64,000 nt of DNA from Enterocloster bolteae (GCA_021772025.1 JAETNT010000017.1:1-64000), one strand, 5' to 3'. Counted from the stretch's first letter, positions 8,367-17,256 are shown. The notes: generated by a model not told the origin, from the sequence alone. A program made the numbers and translations.

Positions 8367-9191
8367 TTATTTCTCTTTTAAATAATTCCAGTTTCCTTCA
8401 TCAATAGAAGCCGGATCCTGCTGGCAAAAGTCCTGGCTCATCCGCAGTGCAATCACCCCGGAAAAGCCTGCCTTTCTCAGCTTGTCCAGGTCTCTCCGGA
8501 CAGCGCAACACCCCTGGGAAAGCGGATATCCGCTGCCGCTGTTGCGGGCGTTTGATAAATAAATCATGCACAGCCTGCGCCCCAGGGCCTCTATCCATTC
8601 TTCAACAGTCTCATGCTTCTGCCAGGCTGTTCCATAGTCCATAACTGCCAGCAGATTTTCACAGCCTGCTTCTTCCAGAAGGCTTTTCAGCTCCGGCAGG
8701 GTATTTATTATAGCAGAATGGCAGTAGGAAACATTTCCCACTGCCAGGCTTATCCCTTTTTGCCCCGCATATTCGCACAGAGCTTTAAGTGCCTCGCAGC
8801 AATTTTGGTACTGCTCTCCCCGATCCCTGTCCCGCAGGGCTCCCCACAGTTCTATTGCTACCAGGGAAATTTCCTGTTCTGCCGCCAAATCAATAATCCC
8901 CCGATAATATGCCATACTATGTACTCCCATAGTAGAGCCGCTGTCCATAAACAAGGTATAATTGTAAGGTCTTGCCGCTATGGCTTCTATAAGTATACCT
9001 GCTTCGGAAAATTTTCTAAATATTTCTTCATGAGGCTCCACACCGTACTGATCTGCCCAGAGGTGGGGTACGCTGGCCCAGAATACGATGCGGGATTCTC
9101 CCAGCTCCTTCTGTTTTTCCACAAAGGTATCCAGAGGGAAGCGAAAATAATGTTCATTGGTATTTACAATTTCAAAACTGGCGTCCCTCAT
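8367..9191 (-). CDS. Xylose-isomerase-like TIM barrel with degraded metal site
   Basis: This 274-residue protein is homologous to the neighbouring gene 9195-10028; compare VPHLWADQYG here with APHVWVDSMG there. In the neighbour the metal and catalytic ligands are Glu152, Asp185, His211 and Glu253. Here only Asp185 (VMDYG) is kept: the others are replaced by Gly152, Leu212/Ser213 and Arg250. The fold seems intact and the gene is undamaged, so it may be a non-catalytic partner or have a changed activity. Its ATG follows the previous stop by three bases, with the GGAGG inside the upstream gene, implying translational coupling. Confidence 0.75.
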   Translation of the reverse strand: MRDASFEIVNTNEHYFRFPLDTFVEKQKELGESRIVFWASVPHLWADQYGVEPHEEIFRKFSEAGILIEAIAARPYNYTLFMDSGSTMGVHSMAYYRGIIDLAAEQEISLVAIELWGALRDRDRGEQYQNCCEALKALCEYAGQKGISLAVGNVSYCHSAIINTLPELKSLLEEAGCENLLAVMDYGTAWQKHETVEEWIEALGRRLCMIYLSNARNSGSGYPLSQGCCAVRRDLDKLRKAGFSGVIALRMSQDFCQQDPASIDEGNWNYLKEK

Positions 9192-9194
9192 CCT

Positions 9195-10028
9195 TTAATC
9201 CTCCAAAAAGCTTTCTAAAACCTGCATATTGCGGATTTCATCTGACCTGGGGTCTGCGCTGTTGCAAATCTCCTGGGTAAGGATTCCTCTATAGCCGTTT
9301 CGTTCCAAACATCGAATCTCCTTTTCCAGGCAAAACTCCCCGCTGCCCCAGGCATAATGTCCGTCTGAGGGCAGGGCCTGATCTCCATCCTGAAAATGGT
9401 AATGTACCAGATCCTTTCCGAAATGGTCAAACCACATTTGAGCCGACTCCCCGGAGTACCGAATGGCATCCAAATCTACCATCAGCTTTAATGCCGGGCT
9501 ATCCACCGCCTTTACCAGACGGTGAATCTGATCAATTCGATATCCGATAAGAGATTCTTTTTTCGTCAGGGATTCCAGCGCAATGATTATCCCCTCCTGT
9601 TCTGCCGTGCGGCATACTGCGCCGAGAATCTCGGCTGATTTTTCAAAAGCCTGTTCTTCCTCATCTGTCCAGTAACCCCAGCCGCTGTTTACCGTCATTA
9701 TGGGAGCGCCTACCTCCGCTGTCATACGGACACCGTTTTGAAAATAAGCGATGCTTTTTTTCCGATGAAAGGGTTCCTGGGCCCCATACTGATATTGGAA
9801 TGCTCCTCCGCTGGGAGTTGTCACAGATACAATTTCAAGTCCTGCCCTGCGGGTTTCCCCGGCAATTGTTTTGGCCTGGTTCCATCCCATTGAATCTACC
9901 CAGACATGAGGGGCCCCCAGCCAAAGTTCTACACTCTCATACCCGGCAAGCTGCATACTCTCCAGAAAATACTGGTAGCTATACTGACGGTAGTTCTGAT
10001 TCATTCCGGCAATTTGTTTCCTCTTCAT
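9195..10028 (-). CDS. Sugar phosphate isomerase/epimerase (xylose-isomerase-like TIM barrel)
   Basis: This 277-residue AP-endonuclease-2/xylose-isomerase-like barrel has a complete divalent metal site: Glu152 (ALESLT), Asp185 (MVDLDAI), His211 (HYHFQD) and Glu253 (TQEICN). This pattern is typical of ketose 3-epimerases and related sugar or inositol isomerases such as IolE/IolI, FrlC and tagatose 3-epimerase. The substrate is unknown. The start at MKRKQIAG is preceded by GAGGTG at a good distance; the longer frame starts within the permease-epimerase gap without a site. It is coupled to the degenerate paralogue downstream. Confidence 0.8.
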   Translation of the reverse strand: MKRKQIAGMNQNYRQYSYQYFLESMQLAGYESVELWLGAPHVWVDSMGWNQAKTIAGETRRAGLEIVSVTTPSGGAFQYQYGAQEPFHRKKSIAYFQNGVRMTAEVGAPIMTVNSGWGYWTDEEEQAFEKSAEILGAVCRTAEQEGIIIALESLTKKESLIGYRIDQIHRLVKAVDSPALKLMVDLDAIRYSGESAQMWFDHFGKDLVHYHFQDGDQALPSDGHYAWGSGEFCLEKEIRCLERNGYRGILTQEICNSADPRSDEIRNMQVLESFLED

Positions 10029-10067
10029 GGCCCACCTCATCAAAAATTTTATTCCCACGATCAATGA

Positions 10068-10901
10068 CTATTTTTCGCTGCCAATTTGCGAATAAACAGA
10101 TGTAGGGCTTCCAAACTTCATAGAGATAATAAACAGGATAACCGTTACCGCAAAGAAAATCACCGCCAAGGCATCAATCATCTGGATCGGCCGGTATCCG
10201 GGAGCATTGACATCTGCAAATAGAGCTACAACAAGGGTCTGGGTTTTAGCTCCGGAAACCAGGAAAGTTAATTCAAACATGGAAATTACTCTTACAATTG
10301 ACAGCATAATTGCGGACATCAGCCCCGGGAAAGTAAGCGGAATCAGGATACGGGTAAAATACTGCAGGCGTGTGGCGCCAAGCATCCTGGAAGCAAATTC
10401 CACATTGTCTCCCACCTGTTCAATAAAGGGCAGAATGACCAGAATCATATAGGAAACAGTAGGGATCATATTGGCAATTACTACTCCTGCCAGAGTGGTA
10501 GCCAGGTTCACCTTATAAAGCACAGTAGCTAAGGGCAGACCGTAACAGATAGGCGGAATAATAACCGGAAGCAGAAACAGGCCGTTAATCAGTTTCTTAC
10601 CTGCAAACTTCCGCTTTGCCATAATAAAGGCAGCTGGGTATGCCAGAACAACAGACAGCAAGACCGTAATAACCGTTACCAGCATGGTCATAAACAATAG
10701 CTGGCCAAGTTCATGGTGGGCCCCGCAGTATTCCCACCATTTCAGTCCGAATTCATCCGGCAGCCAGGCCCCGTTTGGCCATTTTACACCAAAAGAATTG
10801 ACCAGAACCGACAGCAGGATGCCGAAGACGTTAATCATATAAATAATATTAACAATATAAAACATTACACCGGAAAACGTTAATCTTTTTTGATTTCCCA
10901 T
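10068..10901 (-). CDS. ABC transporter permease, PotC/FbpB-like
   Basis: This inner-membrane permease of about 277 residues has six hydrophobic segments and the binding-protein-dependent transport signature (EAA loop) near ASRMLGATRLQYFTRILIP. It belongs to the spermidine/putrescine, Fe3+ and sugar-phosphate importer branch. The start at MGNQKRL has AGGAGG seven bases upstream. It forms the importer with the adjacent permease, ATPase and lipoprotein. Solute unknown. Confidence 0.85.
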   Translation of the reverse strand: MGNQKRLTFSGVMFYIVNIIYMINVFGILLSVLVNSFGVKWPNGAWLPDEFGLKWWEYCGAHHELGQLLFMTMLVTVITVLLSVVLAYPAAFIMAKRKFAGKKLINGLFLLPVIIPPICYGLPLATVLYKVNLATTLAGVVIANMIPTVSYMILVILPFIEQVGDNVEFASRMLGATRLQYFTRILIPLTFPGLMSAIMLSIVRVISMFELTFLVSGAKTQTLVVALFADVNAPGYRPIQMIDALAVIFFAVTVILFIISMKFGSPTSVYSQIGSEK

Positions 10902-10913
10902 GGTCAATCCTCC

Positions 10914-11780
10914 TTAGCCCTTGCCGACAGATGATGCGCCCTTATACAGTTTATTTCTCAAGGCAAATACAACACCGATTAATATAAACTGAATAATTAC
11001 CATCATAACGCAGATAGTCGAGCTGAAATTATAGTCAAAATACTCATAAGCTGTAATATAGGCCGAATAAGCCATTACTCGGGTGGTGCTGGTGGCTTGC
11101 CCCAGCATAATCGCGGAAGTAAACACGGAAAAAGCCGAGGTAAAATTCAGGCAGAATGCAATGAGAATTCCAGGCATCATCAGCGGGAAAATCACTCTCC
11201 AAAAAGTCTGGGCTTTAGATGCTCCTAACATTCTGGAAGCTCGCTCCAAACTGGGGTGGATTCCCCTGGTATAGCCGATTAATATGGTCAGTCCCATAGG
11301 GAAGCTCTGAATAAACAGAGAAATCACAACGCCCCAATAATTGTGGATAAGTCCCGTTCTTTCCTTAATCAGACCCAGTTTCTCCAAAAGCAGCATCAGC
11401 CATCCATTACGGCCAAAATAAGTAATCATACCTTCTGCAATCAGCACTACCCCCAATGTCATGGGGATCATCAGAAAAAAGGTAACCAATTTTTCGTGTT
11501 TAATTCCGTTTCTCATATAGTAGGCAATAGGTATTGCCAAAGCAATTGTGAGAATAGTTACCGGTACAGAGATAATGATGGTATTCCAAACCGTCTTAAG
11601 TTCTACCGAATCCGAAAAAAATCTGATATAATTTGCCAGGGTCAGCCCTCCGCTGCCATCGTCTGTAAAGCTCAGCTTCAGAGCATAAACAAAGGGATAG
11701 ATAAACACGGCAAGCAGGAAGACAACTGCCGGAAGAATCAAGGCAGCCGTTTCCAATGTCCAGCCTTTATTTTTCAGCAT
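10914..11780 (-). CDS. ABC transporter permease, PotB-like
   Basis: This 288-residue permease is the partner of 10068-10901. It has a long N-terminal segment (ALILPAVVFLLAVFIYPFVY), six membrane spans and the EAA loop ASRMLGASKAQTFWRVIFP. AGGAGGAG precedes the ATG. Only 13 bp separate it from the next permease, so the two are co-translated in one operon. The permease loops nearly match each other, as usual for heterodimeric permeases of this family. Confidence 0.85.
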   Translation of the reverse strand: MLKNKGWTLETAALILPAVVFLLAVFIYPFVYALKLSFTDDGSGGLTLANYIRFFSDSVELKTVWNTIIISVPVTILTIALAIPIAYYMRNGIKHEKLVTFFLMIPMTLGVVLIAEGMITYFGRNGWLMLLLEKLGLIKERTGLIHNYWGVVISLFIQSFPMGLTILIGYTRGIHPSLERASRMLGASKAQTFWRVIFPLMMPGILIAFCLNFTSAFSVFTSAIMLGQATSTTRVMAYSAYITAYEYFDYNFSSTICVMMVIIQFILIGVVFALRNKLYKGASSVGKG

Positions 11781-11784
11781 AATT

Positions 11785-12921
11785 TCACTCCTCCTTATCT
11801 TTGGGAAGTACCAGAAGCTTGTCCGGCTGAATTGTAAGGGAAAGGGTCGCTCCTTCTTTCACCAATGTATTAGGCTCAATACGTGCCTGAACATCCATTC
11901 CCTCTTTGATGCTTCCGGTCACTTGAATGGTGGTTCCCAGATATTCCGTACCTTCCACTTTGATCCTCATATCATTTTCCCCGGCCGTCTCTGCCAAAAT
12001 GTCGTCCGGGCGGCTTGCCAAAAGCACTTCCTCCCCCTTCTGATATGCCTGAATCAAAGTCTTTTCCACCTCCTCGTTCTCACCCTTTAGGCTGTGTACC
12101 GTAAAGGGGAGTCCATAAGATTCGACCTGAAACTTTCTGATATTGCCGGACTCTTCAATGGACAAAATTTTAGCATCCCAAATATTTTTATATCCCATAA
12201 AGTCCGCAACAAAACGGTTTGCCGGATATAAGAATACCTGTTTTGGGGTGCCAATCTGCTGAACCTTCCCCAGCTTCATAATAACAATTTTATCCGAAAG
12301 AGCCAGCGCTTCTGACTGATCATGGGTTACATAAACAGAAGCCCGCTTTAACCGATTATGAATTTGCTTCAGTTCATAACGCATCTCGGTACGCAGTTTC
12401 GTATCCAAATTGGACAGCGGCTCGTCCAACAGCAATAATCCCGGTTCCATAACAACGCTTCGGGCAATGGCCACTCGCTGCTGCTGACCGCCGGAAAGCT
12501 GTGACGGGAACCTATGCTCCTGGCCTTCCAAGTGTACCATGCGGATCCCCTCCTCCACCTTTTTCCGAATCTCGTCTTTAGGGCGGTGAGCTACCGACAG
12601 GCTAAATGCAATATTATCAAAAACCGTCATATGGGGGAACAGGGCATAGTTCTGGAAAATGATTCCAAACCCCCTTTTTTCCGGAGAAACAAAGGTTTTT
12701 CCTCCATCATCGATAATCTCATCATCCACTTGAATGGATCCGCCCGTAATGTTTAGCAAACCGGAAATGCAGTTTAAAGCCGTACTTTTTCCGCAGCCGG
12801 AAGGGCCTAGAAAGGTGACAAATTCGCCGCGGTTAATGGTCAGGTTAAAGTCCTTTAATACATGAAGGTTCCCAAATGACCTGCACATATCTTTCATGAT
12901 TAGTTGATTAAAATCTTTCAC
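11785..12921 (-). CDS. ABC transporter ATP-binding protein, PotA/FbpC-like
   Basis: This 378-residue protein has Walker A GPSGCGKST at 39-47, Q-loop IIFQNYALFPH, ABC signature LSGGQQQ, Walker B LLLLDEPLSNLD and switch His in VYVTHDQ. The C-terminal third (from about residue 240) is the TOBE/MOP-like regulatory domain seen in spermidine/putrescine, iron and sugar-phosphate importers. It energises uptake with the adjacent permeases. It is separated from the upstream binding-protein gene by 141 bp holding a strong hairpin, which may lower its expression relative to the binding protein. Confidence 0.88.
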   Translation of the reverse strand: MKDFNQLIMKDMCRSFGNLHVLKDFNLTINRGEFVTFLGPSGCGKSTALNCISGLLNITGGSIQVDDEIIDDGGKTFVSPEKRGFGIIFQNYALFPHMTVFDNIAFSLSVAHRPKDEIRKKVEEGIRMVHLEGQEHRFPSQLSGGQQQRVAIARSVVMEPGLLLLDEPLSNLDTKLRTEMRYELKQIHNRLKRASVYVTHDQSEALALSDKIVIMKLGKVQQIGTPKQVFLYPANRFVADFMGYKNIWDAKILSIEESGNIRKFQVESYGLPFTVHSLKGENEEVEKTLIQAYQKGEEVLLASRPDDILAETAGENDMRIKVEGTEYLGTTIQVTGSIKEGMDVQARIEPNTLVKEGATLSLTIQPDKLLVLPKDKEE

Positions 12922-12997
12922 GTCGCACCTCCAAAATGATGTTTTCTGTTAAATCACTAACTTTCATTTTAATTTCAGATATATTTAGAAATCAAAT

Positions 12998-13035
12998 GGC
13001 CGAGGCACCGATTTATCTGTTTCGGACCCTCGGCC
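12998..13035 (-). terminator. Intercistronic hairpin after the binding-protein gene
   Basis: A perfect 8-bp stem GGCCGAGG (12998-13005) / CCTCGGCC (13028-13035) lies between the binding-protein stop and the ATPase start. There is no T tract on the minus strand, so it is better read as an mRNA-stabilising or attenuating hairpin. Such structures commonly keep binding proteins in excess over their membrane partners. Confidence 0.5.
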
Positions 13036-13062
13036 TAAATACTCTAGAATCTCATATAAATA

Positions 13063-14334
13063 TCACTTTAACTTATTGGCGCCGATCTTATTATCCCACA
13101 TCTCCATTGCCTCTACCAGATTAGACATGGTCATAGGACCAACATGAGGATAGTTCTCAATGCCGCCCAAAAGATCTTCTGTAATAACTGCGTTTAGGGC
13201 ATCCTGGGACTCCTGGGGAGCTTGATCTAATGTAACGCCTTCCAAAACCGGACCAGGATACATAAAGCCATGGTCATAGAGCATTGCCTGAATCTCCGGG
13301 CGAAGTGTAAATTCCATAAATAGCAAGCTCAGCTCCTCATCCTGAGGATCCAACCCGGTAGGAATGGTCCAGAAATTCGAGTCAGTTACCCAGTGCAGAT
13401 CATCCAGGAAAAGTTGTTTACAGGAAGGATCCATAGCGCCCAGGACTCTCTGATTCGTCTCGTAACCAACGGCAGTGGTAATCATCCAACGGGTTCCCTC
13501 GTTAAAATCACGGTACAACAATGCAGAACCGGTAGTATAGTAATCAATATACTGATCCATTTCCTTTAAATAGTCCCAAACCTTTGTCCAGCTTTCCGGA
13601 TCATCGGGATTTTCTTCCTTTGCAAGGTAAGGCATACCCTGAAGGAATGCATAGCCTGCGCCGGAATTACTGGGACGGGGATATGCGAACTTACCGGGGT
13701 TCTCTTTGCAAAAAGCTAATAATTCATCCAAATTTTTGGGAGGATTAGGAACCTTATCCGGCCAATAAGTGATCATGGGGCCGCCGATAGAATTCAAGTG
13801 GGGAATTCCATAGCCCAGGCCTTTGTCCAGCTGAACTTTTGAGTCGTCGTTAAAGTTTGCAATAGTATCTGCAAATCGATCCGGATATTTTTCCAAAATG
13901 TTAATATAAACCTCAGCGTCAATTCCTGCTGCCACTGTATCATAGCCATTGGTGCAGAGCGTGGTGTACGGCTTCTTTGCATCTCTTTCCGCAGCCAGCT
14001 TGGAAACCTGCTCGCCAGTAGACGCCGGAATCCAGACAACATCCTTGACGTAATCCGGATACTCTGCCTTAAACATCTCTACAATTTCATCGAACATGTC
14101 CTGCTCTCCGCCGGCGTCAATGATTACTATATCACGTTTTTCTTTAATAATGGAATCTCCTGTCGCCTGAGAAGCTCCATCTGCAGCAGGCTCTGTGGCA
14201 GCGGGCGCTGTTGTTGCAGCAGGCGCTGCGGTTGTAGTATTACCACCTCCGGAACTTTGACATCCGGTCAGTCCGGAAAGCACCATTACCGTACTCATTG
14301 CAACTGCCAGGTTTCTACATAATTTTTTTGTCAT
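13063..14334 (-). CDS. Extracellular solute-binding lipoprotein (family 1 type)
   Basis: This lipoprotein of about 423 residues has signal peptide MTKKLCRNLAVAMSTVMVLS and lipobox GLTGC with lipidated Cys25. A low-complexity Thr/Ala/Pro linker (about 30-60) precedes the binding domain. The mature part resembles spermidine/putrescine, Fe3+ and sugar-phosphate binding proteins, with GYGIPHLNSIGGPMITY in the hinge region. The ATG has GGAGGAGG six bases upstream; the longer frame is rejected. It is the first importer gene after lacI. The ligand cannot be read; operon context with isomerases and bicupins favours a carbohydrate derivative over polyamine or iron (inference). Confidence 0.82.
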   Translation of the reverse strand: MTKKLCRNLAVAMSTVMVLSGLTGCQSSGGGNTTTAAPAATTAPAATEPAADGASQATGDSIIKEKRDIVIIDAGGEQDMFDEIVEMFKAEYPDYVKDVVWIPASTGEQVSKLAAERDAKKPYTTLCTNGYDTVAAGIDAEVYINILEKYPDRFADTIANFNDDSKVQLDKGLGYGIPHLNSIGGPMITYWPDKVPNPPKNLDELLAFCKENPGKFAYPRPSNSGAGYAFLQGMPYLAKEENPDDPESWTKVWDYLKEMDQYIDYYTTGSALLYRDFNEGTRWMITTAVGYETNQRVLGAMDPSCKQLFLDDLHWVTDSNFWTIPTGLDPQDEELSLLFMEFTLRPEIQAMLYDHGFMYPGPVLEGVTLDQAPQESQDALNAVITEDLLGGIENYPHVGPMTMSNLVEAMEMWDNKIGANKLK

Positions 14335-14366
14335 AGTGACCTCCTCCACTTTGGTAAAAGCAAATT

Positions 14367-15374
14367 TTACAAGCAGGCGGAGACAAAGGATTCCCTTTCG
14401 ATCAGGTTGGACTGAACTTCAATATATTTGGGCGTTGTTTTTTGTTCTAATACCTTCATCAAGATCATAACCGCAACCTCGCTCATACGGTCCATATTGA
14501 TGTCCACGCTACTGATGGCAGGAGAGGCAATCTGAGAATACATAGAATTGTTCCATCCGATAATCGGCATCTTCTTTCCCATTGCCGTAATTACCTTCTG
14601 GGCTGGTACTGCCAGCACATCGTCTGCAGTGATAATGGCATCCGGCAGCTCCTCCATAGATTCAAGGAACTTTCTGATCACATCCGCCGACCCTTCCACA
14701 TCATTCATACTGATTTGTTCCTCAACCTTGCATACCAGGTCTAGTGTATCCAGATTGCAATTTTTCATCCCCTCCAGATATCCCCCCCGTTTTTCATTGC
14801 CGCTGTAAGTTTCACTATCATAAATATAGGCGATTCTGGAACAGCCCATGAGGCACAAATCCTGCACCAGGACAGAAGCCATCTGACGTTCATTTGATAC
14901 AACACTATATACATTCGGCACATCTACTTTCCCGTTTATGATGATAATCGGTACTTTCGTTGAAATGTCCCCCAGCAGCGCATCGCTCAGATTATCGTCA
15001 TTTCCCACACCAATAATGAAAATTGCGTCTACCTGCTTTTGAATCAATAACTCCAGATAGGACTGTTTATCGTCATAATTCTGTTCCAAACTGCACAGAA
15101 TAATATCAAATCCGCTTTTCCTTAAGCGGCTCTCCAACACGGATACCTGTTTTGCATGGTTAATATCCGAAATAACCGGACATAAAATTCCAACCATTTT
15201 CGTCTGTTTCCGATTCAGGCTTCTTGCAAAAAAATTCGGAACAAAGCCTGATTTCTCAATAACCTCTGTCACACGTCTTCTTGATTCTTCACGAACATGT
15301 TCATTGCCGTTTATTACTCTTGAAACGGTTGATACAGATACATTCGCTTCTTTGGCAATTTCATAGATATTCAT
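14367..15374 (-). CDS. LacI family regulator of the bicupin/importer regulon
   Basis: This 335-residue LacI/GalR regulator has an N-terminal HTH (NIYEIAKEANVSVSTVSRVI), a hinge helix near residue 50 and a periplasmic-binding-like sensor domain to the end. It is the second gene of the operon led by the bicupin 15416-16168. GAAACTGGTTTC at 16235-16246 and GAAAGTAGTTTC at 16426-16437 have the spacing of LacI-family operators and overlap the start regions of both divergent promoters. This is therefore the probable repressor of both arms. The inducer is unknown, likely the solute or an early intermediate. Confidence 0.85.
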   Translation of the reverse strand: MNIYEIAKEANVSVSTVSRVINGNEHVREESRRRVTEVIEKSGFVPNFFARSLNRKQTKMVGILCPVISDINHAKQVSVLESRLRKSGFDIILCSLEQNYDDKQSYLELLIQKQVDAIFIIGVGNDDNLSDALLGDISTKVPIIIINGKVDVPNVYSVVSNERQMASVLVQDLCLMGCSRIAYIYDSETYSGNEKRGGYLEGMKNCNLDTLDLVCKVEEQISMNDVEGSADVIRKFLESMEELPDAIITADDVLAVPAQKVITAMGKKMPIIGWNNSMYSQIASPAISSVDINMDRMSEVAVMILMKVLEQKTTPKYIEVQSNLIERESFVSACL

Positions 15375-15415
15375 AATATCCCCTTACCTTCCCGCAGGTT
15401 TTTATGAATTCTATT

Positions 15416-16168
15416 TTAGTAAAAATACGGGCACATTTCAAGCCCCGGAACTACCACTTCAAACCAAACATAATCAACGTAATCATTATCTTTTTTAGGA
15501 GAAACGATATGATAGGTCTCATTTGGAATACAAATCCAATCCCCTTCCTCTACATCTGCAGTCTCATCTCCCGCATGAAAGAGGAACGGATCCGTTCCCG
15601 GAAGGCCGTAGAACCACTGAAACAGTTCCGGATGCTTGTGAGGCTCCAGCTTTGCATTTCCAGGTCCCACTACTTCCCCCAGGCTCATGCGGCTTACGTA
15701 ATACTGATGCAGGCACGCAAAGGATTTCAGATCCTCGTTTCGAAACCCCTCTGTATATAGATGCCAGTGCTTTGCAGTATTAAACCATGGAAGCACAATG
15801 TGGTACATCTCATAATGTTTTAGATCTTCTTGACTCATTGCCTGAATCAGAAGAAGGAATTCCATATCGCTTTCTGCCTGGATCTGATAATCAATGCCAT
15901 TGATATCCGGGCAGAACACAGCTCTCTCTGTAATCTCAAAGGATGTGTCTCCCTGAAAAACCTTTCCGATTCCTCCTATAAAGAAAAGAGACACCCCCTT
16001 TTTCTTATAGGACTCCAGCTTGCAGCCTTTTCCTTTCAGAAGACGGCATTTGTAAGTTTCAATTCCTTCCATAGACCCGGGCAGCATTTCCGCCTGATAA
16101 AACCCGGGCTGAGTTTCTTTCATCATTGCTTCAATTTCAGCACGTTTTACGTGTCTGATTTCCGCCAT
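15416..16168 (-). CDS. Bicupin protein, metal site largely present
   Basis: This 250-residue protein has two beta-barrel halves. The C-terminal half has cupin motif 1 as EPHKHPELFQW (His177, His179, Gln184 in place of the usual Glu) and motif 2 as GDWICIPNETYH (His220). The N-terminal half (about 55-110) lacks ligands. The layout resembles IolB/KduI-type bicupin isomerases, but I do not recognise a named family. AAGGAGG precedes MAEIRHV, so the longer frame is rejected. It is first in the nine-gene operon and has two paralogues on the opposite strand. Possible sugar or uronate-derivative isomerase (inference). Confidence 0.7.
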   Translation of the reverse strand: MAEIRHVKRAEIEAMMKETQPGFYQAEMLPGSMEGIETYKCRLLKGKGCKLESYKKKGVSLFFIGGIGKVFQGDTSFEITERAVFCPDINGIDYQIQAESDMEFLLLIQAMSQEDLKHYEMYHIVLPWFNTAKHWHLYTEGFRNEDLKSFACLHQYYVSRMSLGEVVGPGNAKLEPHKHPELFQWFYGLPGTDPFLFHAGDETADVEEGDWICIPNETYHIVSPKKDNDYVDYVWFEVVVPGLEMCPYFY

Positions 16169-16234
16169 TCTCTCTACCTCCTTTTCCCTTCTTGTCTGCC
16201 TTGTCAATGTTGTCAGTGTAGGCTTCTTTTTTAA

Positions 16235-16246
16235 GAAACTGGTTTC
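16235..16246. promoter_or_regulatory. LacI-type operator, left arm
   Basis: GAAACTGGTTTC is two perfect inverted half-sites GAAAC/GTTTC around a TG centre. It lies about 18-29 bases downstream of the predicted minus-strand start point, where a LacI-type repressor would block elongation or clearance. A matching site lies in the divergent promoter. Confidence 0.6.
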
Positions 16247-16270
16247 ACGAAATATATTGTTTTCGCTCTT

Positions 16271-16299
16271 AGAATAACACCTATGCAGAAATGTGTCAA
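16271..16299 (-). promoter_or_regulatory. Promoter of the nine-gene operon
   Basis: On the minus strand a perfect TTGACA (16294-16299), a 17-bp spacer and TATTCT (16271-16276) form a strong sigma-A promoter reading into the bicupin/lacI/importer operon. Confidence 0.7.
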
Positions 16300-16386
16300 T
16301 GTTTTTTATTCTCTTATTGCTATTTTGTATGATTTATACCATTTTACGTCCTTTGTTTTGTGCTTTTTGTCTATTTACTTTTTATC

Positions 16387-16415
16387 TTGACAACTTATCT
16401 TTTTGCATCTATACT
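16387..16415 (+). promoter_or_regulatory. Promoter of the divergent bicupin pair
   Basis: A perfect TTGACA (16387-16392), 17-bp spacer and TATACT (16410-16415) form a strong sigma-A promoter reading into the two plus-strand bicupin genes. The stretch between the two divergent promoters is A/T-rich and holds no gene. Confidence 0.75.
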
Positions 16416-16425
16416 GTAAATTGAT

Positions 16426-16437
16426 GAAAGTAGTTTC
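16426..16437. promoter_or_regulatory. LacI-type operator, right arm
   Basis: GAAAGTAGTTTC, a near-copy of the left-arm operator, overlaps the predicted start point of the plus-strand transcript. The two operators are 191 bp apart, centre to centre. Confidence 0.55.
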
Positions 16438-16501
16438 TCAACAGGACGTTTCTGTACTCAGTTTGGCCAAAACTATGATTACTAAATTTTAGGAGGTTAT
16501 G

Positions 16502-17245
16502 ATGAAAGTAAGTATGATTAAAGATGCGGATATTGTCCGCGATTATGATTCATCCGGCATATTTTTCACAGAACTGCTGCCCGGCGTTTATGACGGTCCC
16601 ATGTCCGCCTATAAATATTATCTGAAAGCCGGAAGCTCTGTTTCCCCCAAACAATATCCGGATAAAGCTGTTGTTTTGATCTTCGGCAAGGGCAAGGGGT
16701 TTATTGCCGGAAAGGACGGGGCTTTCCGCATCAATGAATTAAGCTTTTACGCGCCGGATTATGATCGTTCCCAGTATACCGTAACTGCTGCTACGGACCT
16801 GGAGTTTATTATGTGCGTATGTGATATGGACAGCTATGATTTTGAGCGTGAAAAAGAATGCAGCGTTTATCTCCCCTATTTCCGCACAATTTCCCAGTGT
16901 TACCGCTACGATCAGTACTGTAAATCTGAGGGCCTGGAATCTCGCTCTGTTCTTTTCGGTGATTGCGGGCGCTTAGGCAAGATTACTGTTGGCTATTGCC
17001 GTGGTATTGACTGCGGAACCGTAGAGAAAGGCCATCGGGAAGTGCATCAGTTTAACTATGCTGTGGGAGAGGATTGTGATTTTACTTTAACTACCGAAGC
17101 AGACAGCAAACATATTTTCCGTCATGTAGAGGGTGACTGGAGTTTTGTAACTGCCGGGCCGGATCATAGTTTAGTTGCAAGTCCGGGGAAAGCAGTCTGC
17201 TATGTTTGGGTTGAAATTTACACCAGTTCGCACGGTGTATATTAA
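16502..17245 (+). CDS. Bicupin paralogue with reduced metal site
   Basis: This 247-residue protein is homologous to 15416-16168 along its length; for example the N-barrel ends TDLEFIMCV here and SDMEFLLLI there. In the C-terminal barrel the first cupin His is replaced by Lys176. His178, Glu180, Gln183 and the second-motif His222 (GPDHSLV) remain. AGGAGG lies five bases before the second ATG, which I take as the start. It is the first gene of a two-gene operon from the 16387-16415 promoter. Function unknown; it may bind rather than convert its ligand (inference). Confidence 0.68.
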   Translation: MKVSMIKDADIVRDYDSSGIFFTELLPGVYDGPMSAYKYYLKAGSSVSPKQYPDKAVVLIFGKGKGFIAGKDGAFRINELSFYAPDYDRSQYTVTAATDLEFIMCVCDMDSYDFEREKECSVYLPYFRTISQCYRYDQYCKSEGLESRSVLFGDCGRLGKITVGYCRGIDCGTVEKGHREVHQFNYAVGEDCDFTLTTEADSKHIFRHVEGDWSFVTAGPDHSLVASPGKAVCYVWVEIYTSSHGVY

Positions 17246-17256
17246 TGGAGGTTGCT

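Noticed and set aside
9195..10064. Longer start for the TIM-barrel gene at 10064
   Set aside because: No ribosome site precedes it, while GAGGTG sits correctly before the ATG at 10028.
11343..11837. 164-codon plus-strand frame inside the permease gene
   Set aside because: It is antisense to a conserved permease and has a composition biased by the opposite strand.
16208..16498. Riboswitch in the divergent leader region
   Set aside because: The interval is explained by two promoters and two operators, and no conserved aptamer pattern is recognisable.
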